The notes: generated by a model from the sequence alone, not told the origin. A stretch of DNA of 64,000 nt from Acarospora socialis (GCA_025617375.2 JAMYGW020000002.1:2418001-2482000); one strand, 5' to 3'; shown: positions 47,126 to 59,462, counted from the stretch's first letter. Numbers and translations: made by a program.

Positions 47126-50100
47126 ATGGCAGAGATAGGCCTCGTAGCCTCCGTAGCTCAGATCGCCGATACTGGCATCAAGCTCTCCATTACTCTCTAT
47201 ACCTTCGCTGAAACAGTCCTAACGGCAGACAAATCGATCCGAGAAATCGCCAGCGATGTATCCTTAACCTCTTCGGTCCTTGAAGAACTCGGGCAGAACC
47301 TCAGAAAGGACCGGAAGTCGCGCCTATGCTCCGAGAATGCGGTGCAGACGGCGGAGGGCATTGTGAAGGAATGCGCGGCGATCTTCAAGGAAATAAATGG
47401 TACTTTGGAGTTGACTTTGGAGAAGATCAAGCCTCGGACAGGTTCTGGAAAGGCGCACGGAAAAGATGGCGCTCATGGCGGGAGAAAACTGGCGGTTGCA
47501 GCTTATGAAAGGCTGAAATGGCCGTTCCTCCAGCCGAAGATGCAACTATTGAGAAGCAACTTGGACAGGCTGAAGAGCACCCTGGTGCTTATGCTTAACG
47601 TTATCACGTATGCTCGAAAGGTGTCAGAGGAGTACGTTCTACCCCTGGTCAAGATTGCTTGCTTGCTTATTTGTCATACAGTCACGCATCGCCGTCCACC
47701 CTTGAAGATCAGCGCAGACTTATCGAAGACCTTGCTCGCTCAAACCAGGAGTACACCAGAAAGTTCAAGGAACTCACCAAAGCTATCGAAGCTGGTCAGG
47801 ACCAGGTGAAGCCAATTCCCGCAATGGAGAATGTGCCTTCATCAGGTTTCCTTCAAGTAAATATGGTGCTTCCGCCATCCGAGTCCGCCCATGTTGCCGG
47901 TGAGACGTCACCAGACATAACTTCTCGCCTTACTACTCTGGCAAAGCAGCACCTCCCACCGGATGCAAAGGGACAGTCTGACGAGCTAGCCCACTACTGC
48001 CTATTGATCAACCATTTGCTTCAGCGTATAGATGCCGTTCAATATAAGATTAAAAGTGATCTACGTCGGAGGATTAGGAGCGACGTCGTGCACATGCATC
48101 AACGTGAGGCAGATCAGCTGAGAGACGTCCATGGACACAGGCATTTTACTACGATTATGGGTAGTGCGATCTTATGGACGGAAATTCTCCACCCCACAGA
48201 GTCTGGGGCCTCTCAGACATTGCGAGATTTGATTCATCCAGACTGGTCGAAACGGGATTCGAACAATCTGAATGCGCTGCTGGAATGTGGAGATGGTCTG
48301 CAACACACTGTGTCTTCCATTGGAGAATCAAACGCTGACTTTCATTGTAGATCCAACTCCTCCAAGCTCTCTGACTACCTCCGTTTCTGGATTCAAGCGT
48401 CGGGAAGAGCTGATTCAACACGAGAAAAGGGTTGCGCGCATGATAGCATTAGAGCGGTTGATGAGACCTTCTGCAACAGGTGAAGAAGGTATACCTGAAG
48501 ATACGGATGGCGCTTCGTACCGTACAGGTCGATTGAAGGGGAATGGGACGGTGCATCGATCAGCGTCCTACAAGCTCGAGTTGGAGCAGCGAGCCGTCAG
48601 TCCTCCTATGGAACGGGAACGTCGAGCAAGAGCTCGCGAAGCCGACGCCGGGGTACATATTGAGGCCAGACGATCGACCTCTCAGAAGGTGTGCCCTGCC
48701 CCGGTGTTCATTTATGCGTAGGGCTGACATGAATTAAGTCTGATCAAGTCGACGATGGAATTCCGTTACAGCCCCTCTATTTTCAGCGCAAATCATCTTC
48801 CCGGCATACAGCAGATGACTTGACTATCGGCGCTACAGCAAGCAAGATAGCATTGCACGGAAACTCCCGGCCAACAACGACGAGTTTGCGGTTCAGTTCG
48901 GGCTCAAAGTTGCATAAACCAGAGCCGCTAAAGCACAAATATACTGCAGGCATTGCACTCTCGTCTGAAGAAACATTCTCACGACCGACAGCGAACCCTC
49001 TTGACCAGGAGCGTGCTAGGGTCAAGAAAGCCCTGGATGACCGACGAGCCAACTCACTAGGCATGATGATTTTCTCGGAAGCCGAAGGAAATGGCGAAGG
49101 AAGCGGCGTCCCTTTGGCGGAGGACTTGCGAATACTTGAGGCATTGACTTCGATCCGCAACAAAATCGTGGACGTTGCATCTTCGGAGCCAATTGCGACC
49201 CGATCAAGGCCAACAGGTTCCGCCAGCGAAACCGCAGAAGATGCAATCTTAACCGCACAGATGTTATGGCGTTCGGTTCAGTTGATATATGAAAATACTC
49301 ATGGCCACATATCTCCCGCAGATCAGGTTGTTGCGGTGGCGCGCCTAGCTGAACTGATCTTGGAAAGCGCACGTATAAAGGTGAAGGCCTGGAAAGGCCT
49401 CGCAGACATTGACAGAAAAATTGACCGTATCCTAGATGGAAGAGAGACCCAAAGTGAAGCGTTAACACGGAGAGAAACCCTTCGCAAGGCGAGCAGGAAG
49501 TTCGCTTTATTGACGAGTTCACAGCGGCATGCACTCCAAGAGGCGTGGTTGCCGGCAAGAAAGTATAAGGAAATTGAAGGAAAGAAATGGAAGCAGGTGC
49601 AAAGGCTTTCGCGCTCCATAACCTCCCTCTCTACACTTAAGAGAAGGAAAGCGCCAGGGGCAGTCGCAGGGAGGTTTTCAAAAAGCCCGCCTCAGCCAAC
49701 AGAACATTCCCTTGTTCATGAGCTTCCGGCAAAGGGTGAAAGTAAACCAATAGTACAACTACGCGCATCAGAGCAAACGCTCTCTGCCAAGGCGCCTTCT
49801 AACGCTACTCCACGTGTCCTCACCAACGAACAGAACGAGAAGCCGAACGAGCCCTTTTCAAGGCAAGCGTCGAGCTTGGCGGAATCTCCGAGACTGTTAT
49901 TGGATAGCGAAGGAGACTTGAGCCAAGGCAGTTATGATGTTAAAGAGTCGGCGGCAATGGACAACTACACCAGCTCCGGGGGTGAGTTGAGGTACTTGGA
50001 AGACTTTTCTAGTCCTGGCTCTTGGGCCGATGTGTCTACCGGTGTAACTCCGGGACCTCGGCGGAAGGCGGAAGATGGGAAGCCCGAGCACAGATTCCAC

Positions 50101-50262
50101 GCTTATAATATGTGGGATGGTGATGACTACATAGAACGTGCTACTTGCCCTGGAGACGGTACGGATGACGAGCCTCAGGGTATCACGCCACCAATCACAA
50201 GACCACGGACCCCTGACATCGTCGACGATTTGCTAGCGCAATGGACGACGCTTCCGAGGTGA
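47126..50262 (+). CDS. Fungal STAND-type N-terminal domain protein without a visible NTPase
   Basis: Exons 47126-47631, 47682-48295, 48351-48688 and 48739-50262, one frame of 993 residues. The opening MAEIGLVASVAQIADTGIKL, with following helices (SIREIASDVSLTSSVLEELG), is the fungal N-terminal domain often found in front of NACHT/NB-ARC modules or alone. No P-loop or repeat sensor is visible. The remainder is charged and Ser-rich, with coiled-coil-like stretches around EDQRRLIEDLARSNQEYTRKFKEL and EGKKWKQVQRLSRSITSL. Introns 1 and 2 are well supported by donor, branch and frame; intron 3 (GTGTGC to ATTAAG, 48689-48738) is the least certain. If it is wrong, 48739-50262 is a separate gene. Function unknown. 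Confidence 0.65.
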
Positions 50263-51094
50263 GGGACGAAGGAAAGTTACTTGGCTAAGAGCGGAGATTT
50301 TCTATATCTACGAATTCTGGATAGGAAAGTAGGATCGGGTTTCTCCCGTCCAATGTGAATGTACGAAATATATCGAGAGTGATTCATGGTTGGTTGACAC
50401 CGAGGCACCTCATCTACACATCGTCCATAGCATGACGCTCATGAAGAAAAGGAGCTTGCCTGAAATATGGCTATGCATTTTTGTACACTTATCTTGCACC
50501 AAGTGATTGTGGCTAATATACTCGGATGCCTGATGAGGAGCACCCTTACTGCCCAAGCTGTTCAACTCAGCTCCACGAACATAACAATGGGATAAATGCC
50601 TTCACCAAATCCTGACATATTCCGCATAGAGACCGCGGTACTCCCACCAGAGCAACCCATGCTCCTCCCTCAACCACCACGGCGTCCTCCTCACATCCCA
50701 AATCGTCACGCCTACGCACAAGGAACCCCGAAATAATCTACTGATTTATTGGGACCAAACTCTCACAATCTAACTAAATATACAAAGGCCCCCCACACAC
50801 CCCAACACACCCCCTCCCACAAACGCCAAACAATGCCCCATAATCATAATCCGGGGCGAACTCCCTCAGTTTCATGAGTAGGGAGTTCGCCCCGGCCAAA
50901 AGACAACGCATAAACGCTACCAAGAATAAAATACCCAAAAGAGAAATGAAAGAAAAAGAAAAGAACGAGCGGACGGGCCAGAACCAGCACCTAACATGCA
51001 AGGATACCATGACGCCCTCCCCTCCTCCTTCGCGCCTCCCACCCCTTCTCCTCCCGGGCCTGCTCCCGCCAGGATGGCCGGCAAGGGGGGTCCC
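50263..51094. other. Convergent gap of 0.83 kb with a perfect hairpin
   Basis: 3' regions of the STAND-like gene (plus) and INCENP (minus). No gene. Contains the inverted repeat listed below. Confidence 0.6.
50851..50895. repeat. Perfect 16-base inverted repeat, 13-base loop
   Basis: CCGGGGCGAACTCCCT at 50851-50866 and its exact complement at 50880-50895. About 200 bases past the INCENP stop, so probably in its 3' untranslated or termination region; a GC-rich stem of this length would fold stably. Confidence 0.9.
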
Positions 51095-54000
51095 CTAAAG
51101 GTCATTCGACCACCCCCCCTGCCGGCTCATCTTCTCGCGGGCGGCAAAGTCCCTCCGGATCTCCTCCTCGGTGAGGCGGTCGGCGCCGCTCCAGTTGGCG
51201 CTGGAGGTGCGCTGGCGGAAGCGGTGGTGACGCTCCTTGTTGGGGAACATCTTCTCCAGGTTCGGCGGCTTGATGGGGCCGAAGATGGTGGCCGGGTCGA
51301 CGAGTTGCTGCGCCTCGAGCAGCTCGCGCAGTTGAGGGCTGTTGGCCCAGTCGGGCGGCACGAAGGCTTTCTTTTTCGGCTTCAGGCTGCCGGACTCGCC
51401 GTCGGAGTCGTCGTCGTCTTCGCTGTCCGTGTTAATGTCGGGGAGCGTGATGTCGTCATCATCGTAGTTGGGTGAGGATGTGGCTGGTTGTGGGAGGGGT
51501 TGTTTGAGTTGGGGTGTGCGGTGGGCGGGAAAGGGTGGGTTGGGGGTCTCGGCGAAGGGGATCTTGCCCGTTACGCGGCTGGCCATGTCCATAGGGTGGT
51601 CGGTTTTGGATGACTGCTGCGGTTGAGGTTGCTGCTGGTGGTATAAGTGGAATTGATTATTGGTTGTAGGCTTTTGAAGGAATGGAGGAGCAACAGCACT
51701 GTTCGTGGGAGCAGGAGCCGTATTATAGCTGTGAGGGAACGCAGATAGTTTAGGAGCGTCCTGTCCGTACCGTTAGCAGCAATTTAGATTTTGTTTATAA
51801 GGAGTGACCTCACCTTTCGAATGTTAGACTGGCGAATAGGCGGTGCCATTGTTGGTCGAATCACTGGGTCGTATAAGTCTTCATCTCCAGTTCTCCGTCT
51901 CTTTGTGTCGTCCTCCTGCGATAATGCTCCGATTCGAGTAATGCCTGGACGCTGAGAAGATTCGTCTTCGGCAGGCCGCTTTGCAGGCTTTGCAGCATTT
52001 GCCAAAGCTTGGGTTGCAGCTACTCGACTGAATTCTTGAACCGAGTTCATTCGTGAAGGCGGTTTAGTATTCCCAAGTTCCCCTCGAGCATGGGCGGCAG
52101 CAGGCTGGGCCCTTTCTCGCTGAAGGGCGTGACCCTGTTATGATTAGCTTACAAAGTATCATCATGAGGGATGACTTACAAGGTCAGTCCCAAGCCGCGC
52201 CGTGTTTCGCTGCTGAAGTTCGGCTTTTCTTGCGTTTAGGTCAAGTCGTCTCTGCTCGATAGCCTGTCTTTGGGCAATCCTCTTTGGGTCTTCCGCGACC
52301 GCTGCACGAGCTTTCTCTCTTAGACGCTCCGCTTCTTTACGCTGCTCTTGCTCTAACCTCCGGGCCTCCTCTTGTTGGGCCGCTCGTTTGCGCTCTATTT
52401 CACGCTTTTGCTCGAGCTTACGCTGAGCCTCTCTCTCGTCCTGCCTTGGTTAGCCTTGCATCAATGACTTAAAAGATCGTAAAACTTACCTGCTCCTTCT
52501 TTCTTTCGGCGGCTAAGAGGGCCTTTGGTTTCGTAACCACTGAGGACACGGATCTCTTGAAAGTTGTACTGGAAGCTGAGCTCGGTACTGATGGTGCGTT
52601 TGGTTTCCTCGTGACCGTGGCCGGTCTCGAGATAGTTGACGGCCCAGGTGCTGGCAATGAGTCTTGCAGACTCGACGATAACGCATTGTTAGTTAGCGGG
52701 ACGCGCTGCGATAGAGTACCGACACGGATGGACACTGGTTGCGGTTTCGGCTTTGGCACGGCGTCCTTAGCAGGTTTAGTTGGGCGTTTGGTATCTTTAG
52801 CCTTCGACAACTGAGGGAGTTGCTCTGGATCGAGTTGAGGAGGCTGTTCTAGATTGGGTAGAGGGGGCGGTGCCATACTTATGGGACAGTCGGTTGTAGT
52901 TGAGGGAACGTCGACCATGTCCACGTCATCGGTGGTCTCCACCCTCGCCAGCACAGTGTCCATGTCATCGGTAGTCTCCACCCTCACGCGCGTAGTGTCC
53001 ACGTCACGGATAGTCTCCAGTTTCGCCCGAGCCGAGGCATTAGCACTGCGGGCAAACAGGCCTCTGGCATTGTGCAACATAGCCTGGAGGCGTGCTCTTG
53101 AGGCACTGAACGGTCGTCCGTCATCAATGAAATCAAAATCACGCTTTGCGTGTGGAGTCACCTGCGGAGATGGCTGAATCCAGTCATCTTTATCGTCATT
53201 GGCTGCCTCCTCTACGGCTGACTCAGGAGCTTCGTTCAATGCTGTAGTACCCGTAGTGGTGTCCATAGTTGTTTCAATCTCTGGGCGCTGAAGATCAGGG
53301 TAATCGAGGTGCATATTATTGGTTGTAGTAGGAGGTATAGATTTAGTAGGACGCGTTGGTTGTGACTGAGCAAGCATACTGATCTTATCGTGTAGACGTT
53401 GTGTCGAGGATTTGTGATGCAAGTCCGATGTGATCGCCTCCACGACCGGCTGATCAACAGTCATCTGGCTTGTGGCCGTGGTCTGTTCATCGACATCCAT
53501 ATCGCCATCGCCAACAGCTTCCTCAGCTTTCTGGGATTGTCCAAGACCTCCAAGGCTTTTACCATCGGTACGCCTATCATAATAACTCTCTCTGTTGGTA
53601 GCAGTAACTTTTGACTGCTCCGAGTGGCTGGTTCGCTGGTTGCGACCGCCAATACTCTTCTTGTTTGCAAGAGGTTCTCTCGCAGGTAATGCTGCGAATG
53701 TAAGGCTGCTCTTACGTACCAGTGCTCTAACTGGGCTGGAACCGTCCGAGGGAGATGGCACGTCATCAACACCTTGGGTTTCTTTTTCAGGCACAGATTC
53801 TCTGTCTGCATCGTGCACCGCTGCATCTTTAGCTTTGGCTTCTTTATGTATGGATATCTCTCTGTCGCATTCTGCAAGAAAACGATCCACTTCCATATCT
53901 TCGTCGGATGTGCCATGATAGCCCGAGTCCGTATGTGCTTTCCCATCCTGGATAAGCTTGGTCACATCGTTTTGCTCGGTGGACGCGTCTGGAATAGGAT

Positions 54001-54465
54001 CTTCAGCAACCTGGAATTGCACGACTTGCTTGGAAGTCTGCGCCTTGTACGGAGGGCTCTGAATGAGTGGTTGATTTGTAGCGAACACTTCCGTGAGTGG
54101 CTATTACTAGTTAGCTGCGTATCATAACTGCTCTTATCTGCACTTACAGTTCGAGCTTCGAGGGCGTTTCGCTTTTTATTTGTACGTGGAGTCTTTCCCC
54201 GAAGTTTTCCAGGCGTTTTGAATAGCTCGGGGATATTACTTGTGAGATCGGCATCAGTCCGTAAGATGCAGGTACTGCGTACTCACATCTGATTCTCATC
54301 GAACACTTCCGCCATATGTTCATTCAACCACTCCATCTCATTGCGCGCCGAAAACGTAAACTCTTCAACTTCCTGATCTGCCAGGTGCAGAATCTGCTCT
54401 TTCTCGGCCAGAATCCATTGAGCGGATCCAACTTTTGGCAGCGGCTTGGATCGTGAGGGCGCCAT
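51095..54465 (-). CDS. Inner centromere protein (INCENP/Sli15/Pic1 family)
   Basis: Scaffold of the chromosomal passenger complex that binds and activates Aurora kinase. Exons 54465-54287, 54238-54148, 54100-52490, 52440-52180, 52134-51814 and 51760-51095, 1,042 residues. The N-terminal CEN-box-like helix (VGSAQWILAEKEQILHLADQ) binds Survivin/Borealin in relatives. TPGKLRGKTPRT and KRNALEART follow. A central disordered region and a long Lys/Glu/Arg/Gln helix (about 600-720) precede the C-terminal IN-box: LPDINTDSEDDDD, WANSPQLRELLEAQQLVDP, IFGPI, and RTSSANWSGADRL carrying the Ser-Ser Aurora site. All joins are in phase. An upstream in-frame ATG at 54546 would add a hydrophobic stretch that suits no INCENP. 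Confidence 0.93.
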
Positions 54466-55052
54466 AACGAAATGATCAATGAATACGGTGAGGAGCGCGA
54501 CAAGACAGTAGCTGAGTGTGTAGGCGAAAATCGATCTCTTGGTCATCTGCGCATTGTTATTTTGATTCCGGAGGCTTGCATTAAGGGGTAATTCTGTTGC
54601 TGGGAAGTATTAAAACGTGCAATTGAAGGTAACGAGGATGTGTTGAGGGTTGAGTACGGTATCGGTGAGTTGTGTAAATGATGGAGATACTCGAGTGGAC
54701 GTCGCTTTGTTTTGGTCGATTTCACGCTAAGGTCTCGCTAACACATGACTTATAAATGACCCCAATACGGCAGCTGCGGTCCGATAAATTACGTTACGTT
54801 ACGACTACCTACCTTATCCCGAGAGAGGGAGAATCTCCAGCGGCAGGAACGGGCCCTCGGCATATCTGTACCCTAAGGTATAAGATGCAGAGCTCCGCAG
54901 ATCAGCGCCCGGCCTCATGTAACTAGGTAGAAACTTATTCTTATAGTAGTCTTCTGTATATCAGTTTTCTTTAGGAACAAAATGCTGTGATTCATTGCTT
55001 TCCTTGAACTTCCCTTCCACATCGAGTAGCTTGACCAGCTTGTACGGATCCG
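54466..55052. promoter_or_regulatory. Divergent promoter region of INCENP and acyl-CoA dehydrogenase
   Basis: 587 bases. Includes an ACGTTACGTTACGAC cluster near 54788-54805 and ACCTACCTTATCC beside it. No ORF supported beyond the INCENP frame's upstream continuation. Confidence 0.45.
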
Positions 55053-56537
55053 ATGGCGTTGAAATTGGGCACCCGGTTATTGCAAGGTCGCATGCCAGTC
55101 TCTCTGGATAGGACACATCGCGTGCTTTCCCGGAATCAGCAATGGCGATCTTTCTCTGCTTCCAAGCAAAACCCCATAATGGAGCTGAGTGGCTTCTCGG
55201 AGGGGCAGTTGGACGTTAGAGAAGCAATCGCCAAGATTTGTTCGAATTTCCCCGATGAGTACTGGGCAGAGCATGATGAGTCTGGTGTATACCCGCACGA
55301 GCTGCACGCCGCCCTTGCAAAGGATGGCTGGATTGGGATTGCGTTGCCTGAAGATCTGGGTGGTGCCGGTTTGGGTATTTCAGAAGCTACCATGATGTTA
55401 CAAACGATTTCTCAGAGCGGAGCTGGAATAGGGGGAGCTCAATCCATTCATGCGAATGTCTATGCTACGCAACCTGTTGCGAGGTTCGCCACTCCGGCGC
55501 AGAGGCGGCAGATGCTTCCTCGCCTGATCAATGGAGAATGGAGGGCATGTTTCGGCGTGACAGAACCAAACACGGGCTTAGAGACACTGAAATTGAGGAC
55601 GCAGGCTGTCCGGGATGGAGATCATTACAACATCTCAGGGCAGAAGATATGGATCTCCTCCGCCCAAGTGGCGTCGAAAATGGTACTGCTCGCTCGAACG
55701 ACTCCGCTGGACGAAGTCAAAAAACCATCGGAAGGTTTGTCACTATTCTTTATTGATTTCGACAAGACGGCGCCTGGCCTGGAGTTGCGCAAAATCAAAA
55801 AGATGGGCGGCCGCGCAGTGGATGCGAATGAGGTGTTCTTTGACAACTATAGAGTCCCCGCCGATACCCTAATTGGGAAGGAGGGACAAGGGTTCAAAAT
55901 CGTGAGCAGTCCTTCTTCCTTGCTCTGACTTCCGACTGAGCAGGTGCAATAGGTACTTTATGGCATGAACGCTGAGCGCTGTCTACTCGCTGGCGAAGCC
56001 CTAGGTCTTGGATACGTCGCCCTCGAACGAGCCTCCAAATATGCACAGGAGCGGGTGGTCTTCGGCCGACCCATCGGACAGAACCAAGGCATTCAACATC
56101 CCCTTGCCGCAGCCTACATGAACCTCGAAGCTGCGAAACTCGCGACCTACCATGCCGCAAGGCTTTACGATGCCAGTGGCAAGGACGACTCGATCACGCA
56201 GCATGCGGTGGGTGTTGCCTGTAACTCTGCGAAGTATCTTGCTGCTGAAGCAGCCTTTACCGCGTGCGAGAGGGCCGTGAGTTAGAGCTCCACTTAATTG
56301 TCTCTATTAGACTGACAGTCCGGACAGGTTTTGACTCATGGAGGAATGGGCTACGCGCAAGAGTACCACGTCGAACGTTACTTGAGAGAGTGTTTCGTTC
56401 CTCGCATAGCGCCAGTCAGCAGGGTAAGCATACGAGGTCAGACCCAGATCTGGGTTGTGGAGTTGCTGATGATCGATTAGGAGATGATCTTGAACTACGT
56501 TGGTGAAAGAGTACTTGGCCTACCCAGAAGCTATTAG
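55053..56537 (+). CDS. Acyl-CoA dehydrogenase, probably mitochondrial
   Basis: FAD-dependent beta-oxidation-type enzyme. Exons 55053-55901, 55953-56276, 56328-56423 and 56481-56537, 441 residues. The first ~40 residues are Arg/Ser-rich (RVLSRNQQWRSFSAS), as in mitochondrial presequences. ACAD motifs: WIGIALPEDLGGAGLGISEA, RACFGVTEPNTGL, KIWISSAQVASKMVLLART, LEALGLGYVALERASKYA-type helix with ERVVFGRPIGQNQGIQHPLA, and THGGMGYAQEYHVERYLRE. The tiny last exon after the GATTAG acceptor gives EMILNYVGERVLGLPRSY, the usual ending. Subclass (which chain length or branch) cannot be decided by eye; the catalytic base position was not assigned. Confidence 0.92.
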
Positions 56538-57382
56538 CATCACGACCGAATACCATTCGAACCCACGAATGGGTACACGAGTCCTCTATCCGGTGCCTGT
56601 TTCGTAGGTTCACACGTTGACCCTTGTGGCGTAAAACATCAGAATCTGGCTTTGCCCGATCGATATAAATGCCGAATAGCATCGGACTAACTTCGCTACC
56701 TTGGCTAGATGGATCCAGCACTCCAGTGCCCTGTATTTGGGGGAAACTTTATCCTGCTGCCGCATGATGACGGAAGTCTCACGCAGGTACAGTCAACTAC
56801 CTACCTAGTAGGTAGGTTGAGGAATTCATGATGGAGCTGCTGTTGGAAATCGCTCATTGAAGGGATCGATCAATCGGATTAGTCATCAATCACATGCCAA
56901 ACCTGTAGAGTACCATTACCCCGAAATCAATTGATTTTCCTGGCGATACAGAAAGAGCTTGATAACAACGAATATCTCCTTGGTATCACTGTCGCTGTCA
57001 TTAAGGTAGCTATTACAATGCATTGGGTATTCGTATTCAGCCTCAGCGTTGCTCAGTGCTGTCTGTAACTTGTAGGTAAGCAAGAAACGGAGTGTGTCGT
57101 AATGACGAAAGAACGCTAAGCGTCATCGTTACGCTAAGAGGAAGCCACAGCTCGCTCACCCCAAAAAATTCCCCGTTTCACGAGCAGTGGAAACAAGATT
57201 GTCACGCTCCGTCCTTCCTTCCCATTCACACCACACCATCTTTTCTCTTCTCCCACTTGCAAACTCACATCTCATAACAAACATCTTTCTACACCACACA
57301 CAGCTTCGATCATCCATCCATCAATTTTTCTCTCATCAACCCTTCTAAGCTTCATTAATCGCTCAACAAACGTCTATCTATC
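56538..57382. promoter_or_regulatory. Promoter region of the reticulon gene
   Basis: No ORF supported. 56794-56819 holds a nearly perfect palindrome (CAACTACCTACCTA, then GTAGGTAGGTTG). 57230-57382 is strongly C/T/A-rich and G-poor with TCTCTC and CATCCATCCATC runs, typical of the leader of an actively expressed fungal gene. Confidence 0.5.
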
Positions 57383-59462
57383 ATGGAAGACGCACCGCCT
57401 CAGCTTGGGAACATCCCACAGTATTCTGAGATGAACATCCCTACTCTGGGCTCCCAACAGGGGAACACTGGCACGCAATCAGGTGCAAACGGTAACGCAT
57501 CATTCCAAAATGCGAAGGAGAGCATGATGAACAGTTAGGTGAGGTTCAATAAAACGCTATCGTGATGAAGTTGCTAACATTGTGGCGTTACAGTGCATCC
57601 ATGAGCTCGCGTGACCCCGTTCCACTCACTGATAACCATCTCCAGATGCGCAATCCGCCATGAACACTGCAAAGAACCATCCATTGACCCAGAATGTTGT
57701 CGACACCGTCAGCAATGGTGATGTAAGTTCCACTGCGTATATCCCGAAACATTTGGTGATGGCCTCACTGACACCCTTTTAGTAGCTCTTCCCATCTACA
57801 CCTCGTCGTTGTAACTGACAAGTTCGAGGCCCTATTGCCGAGACCGTCAAGGACCAACACGCAAAGACCACGGCGGAGTTTCGCAATCTTGCTGATTCCC
57901 GCCAACAGCCTAGCCAGCGAGCTGCGACCGGTCAACCTTTGACACGTCCGTAACCCCAGTGTCTCTATCAATTGACGTTACTGATACAATCCATCTAGAC
58001 TACCATTCCCTCTTCTACAACTTGTTGAGTGTAAGACAACCGTTGTCGGGCTGGGATTCATGCTCATGCTGACTTTTCCCAGTGGGAGAACCCGCGTGCC
58101 ACTGCCATTACCTACTTTTTGTTGGTGGCTTCGATCTTCGCTGGTCGCTACTTGCCAATCCTCCGCTGGGCCTTCAAGACCCTGTACATTAGTCTTGGAC
58201 GTAAGTTTACATCCACTTGTGGAAGTAGTTGAGATCTAATCATTACTGCAGTCATCTCGGCTACGGAGTTGGTTGGCAAGCTCACCGTCAACCAAGGCAT
58301 TGTGAGCTCTTTCCGCCCAAGGAAGTACTTGACGATCCCACGCCAGTCTCTCGAAAATGTGCTCGGTGATGTTGAGCAGCTTATCAACTTCTTCGTGATT
58401 GAGCTCCAACGCATTCTTTTCGCGGAAAACCTTATGAAAACTCTTGCTGTAAGTTGTGTCAGACATGTCGAGGGGCTTGATTGCTCACACTGCCTCTAGG
58501 CCTTCACTACGGCCTTGGTTTCCTACTTTCTTATCATGTTCCTTCCGCTTTGGGGTCTCGCTCTCATTGGTCTTACCACCATGTTCTTCGCGCCTTTGAT
58601 TTACATCAACAACAAGGAACTCATCGATGAACAACTCCGGAACTTGTCCAACGTCATCAACCGACAGGCCCACCAAGTCAAGGACCTTGCCGAACATCAC
58701 ACCGCTCGTGCCACCGAGACCGTGAAAGCCTACGCCGGGGACTACAGCGCTAAGGCTCAGAACTACATGAGCGCCGGCAAACAACAGGCCAAACAAACGG
58801 CTCAACAAGCCAAAGAGCAGACTGCTCAGGCTGCCGAGACTGCGAAAGACAAGGCCGGGGACTACGGCGCTAAAGCTCAGGACTACATGGGCACGGCCAA
58901 AGATCAGACCCAACAACAGGCCCAACAAGCCAAGGACTCTACTATTCGGGCCGCCGAGACTGCGAGAGACAAGACCGGGGACTATATGGGCACGGCCAAA
59001 CAACAGGCTCAACAAACCAAGGACTCTGCTGTGAACTACGGCGCCCGGGCCACTGATGCTACGAGAGACTATGCCGGAGACGCCAACGCCAAAGCTCAGG
59101 ACTACATGGGTACGGCCAAACAACAAGCTCAACAAACCAAGGACTCTGCTGCGAACTACGGCGCCCGGGCCACTGATACTACGAGAGACTATACTCAGGA
59201 CTACAGCGGTAGAGCGCAGAACTATATGGGCGGCGCTACGGAAGGCAACACTTCCACCGCCTACCCGCCTACATATTCCTCGTCGGACTTCCCCCATGCG
59301 CCGAGGCAGGACCCGATTCCAGGCGTCGTGCCTCACGAGGAGCAGTACGCTCAGTCTCAGTTCGGCGGTCGAGCTGCTGACATGCCATCCGTGTATGACG
59401 AACAAGCGGCTGCCAGGCCATCTCAATACGGCGGTCAAGTTCCTTCTTCCATGCAATATTAA
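57383..59462 (+). CDS. RTN1: Reticulon-like ER membrane protein with LEA-like repeat tail
   Basis: Seven exons: 57383-57533, 57646-57717, 57823-57945, 57999-58030, 58083-58200, 58252-58448 and 58500-59462, 551 residues. The reticulon domain starts at THYHSLFYNLLSWENP (about residue 114) and has two long hydrophobic hairpins (about 132-172, AITYFLLVASIFAGRYLP; about 229-272, FTTALVSYFLIMFLPLWGLALI), which shape tubular ER. From about residue 295 to 480 comes a repeat of amphipathic units (AKAQDYMGTAKQQAQQTKDS, NYGARATD, ETAKDKAGDY), resembling group-3 LEA 11-mers. The first donor is weak (GTTAGG), and two overlapping donors (GTGATG at 57718, GTAAGT at 57723) exist for intron 2; only the former keeps the frame. 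The mature tail is Tyr/Pro/Gln-rich. Confidence 0.85.
58692..59245 (+). repeat. Coding repeats of the LEA-like tail
   Basis: Degenerate in-frame repeats within the last reticulon exon. Two longest copies (about 58981-59070 and 59101-59190) share GGGCACGGCCAAACAACA-type and ACCAAGGACTCTGCTG blocks with a few substitutions, implying recent internal duplication. Confidence 0.8.

Noticed and set aside
54466-54546. Upstream start for INCENP adding a hydrophobic N-terminus
   Set aside because: A membrane-like segment before the CEN-box does not fit the family; MAPSRSKPLPKVGSAQW is the expected opening.
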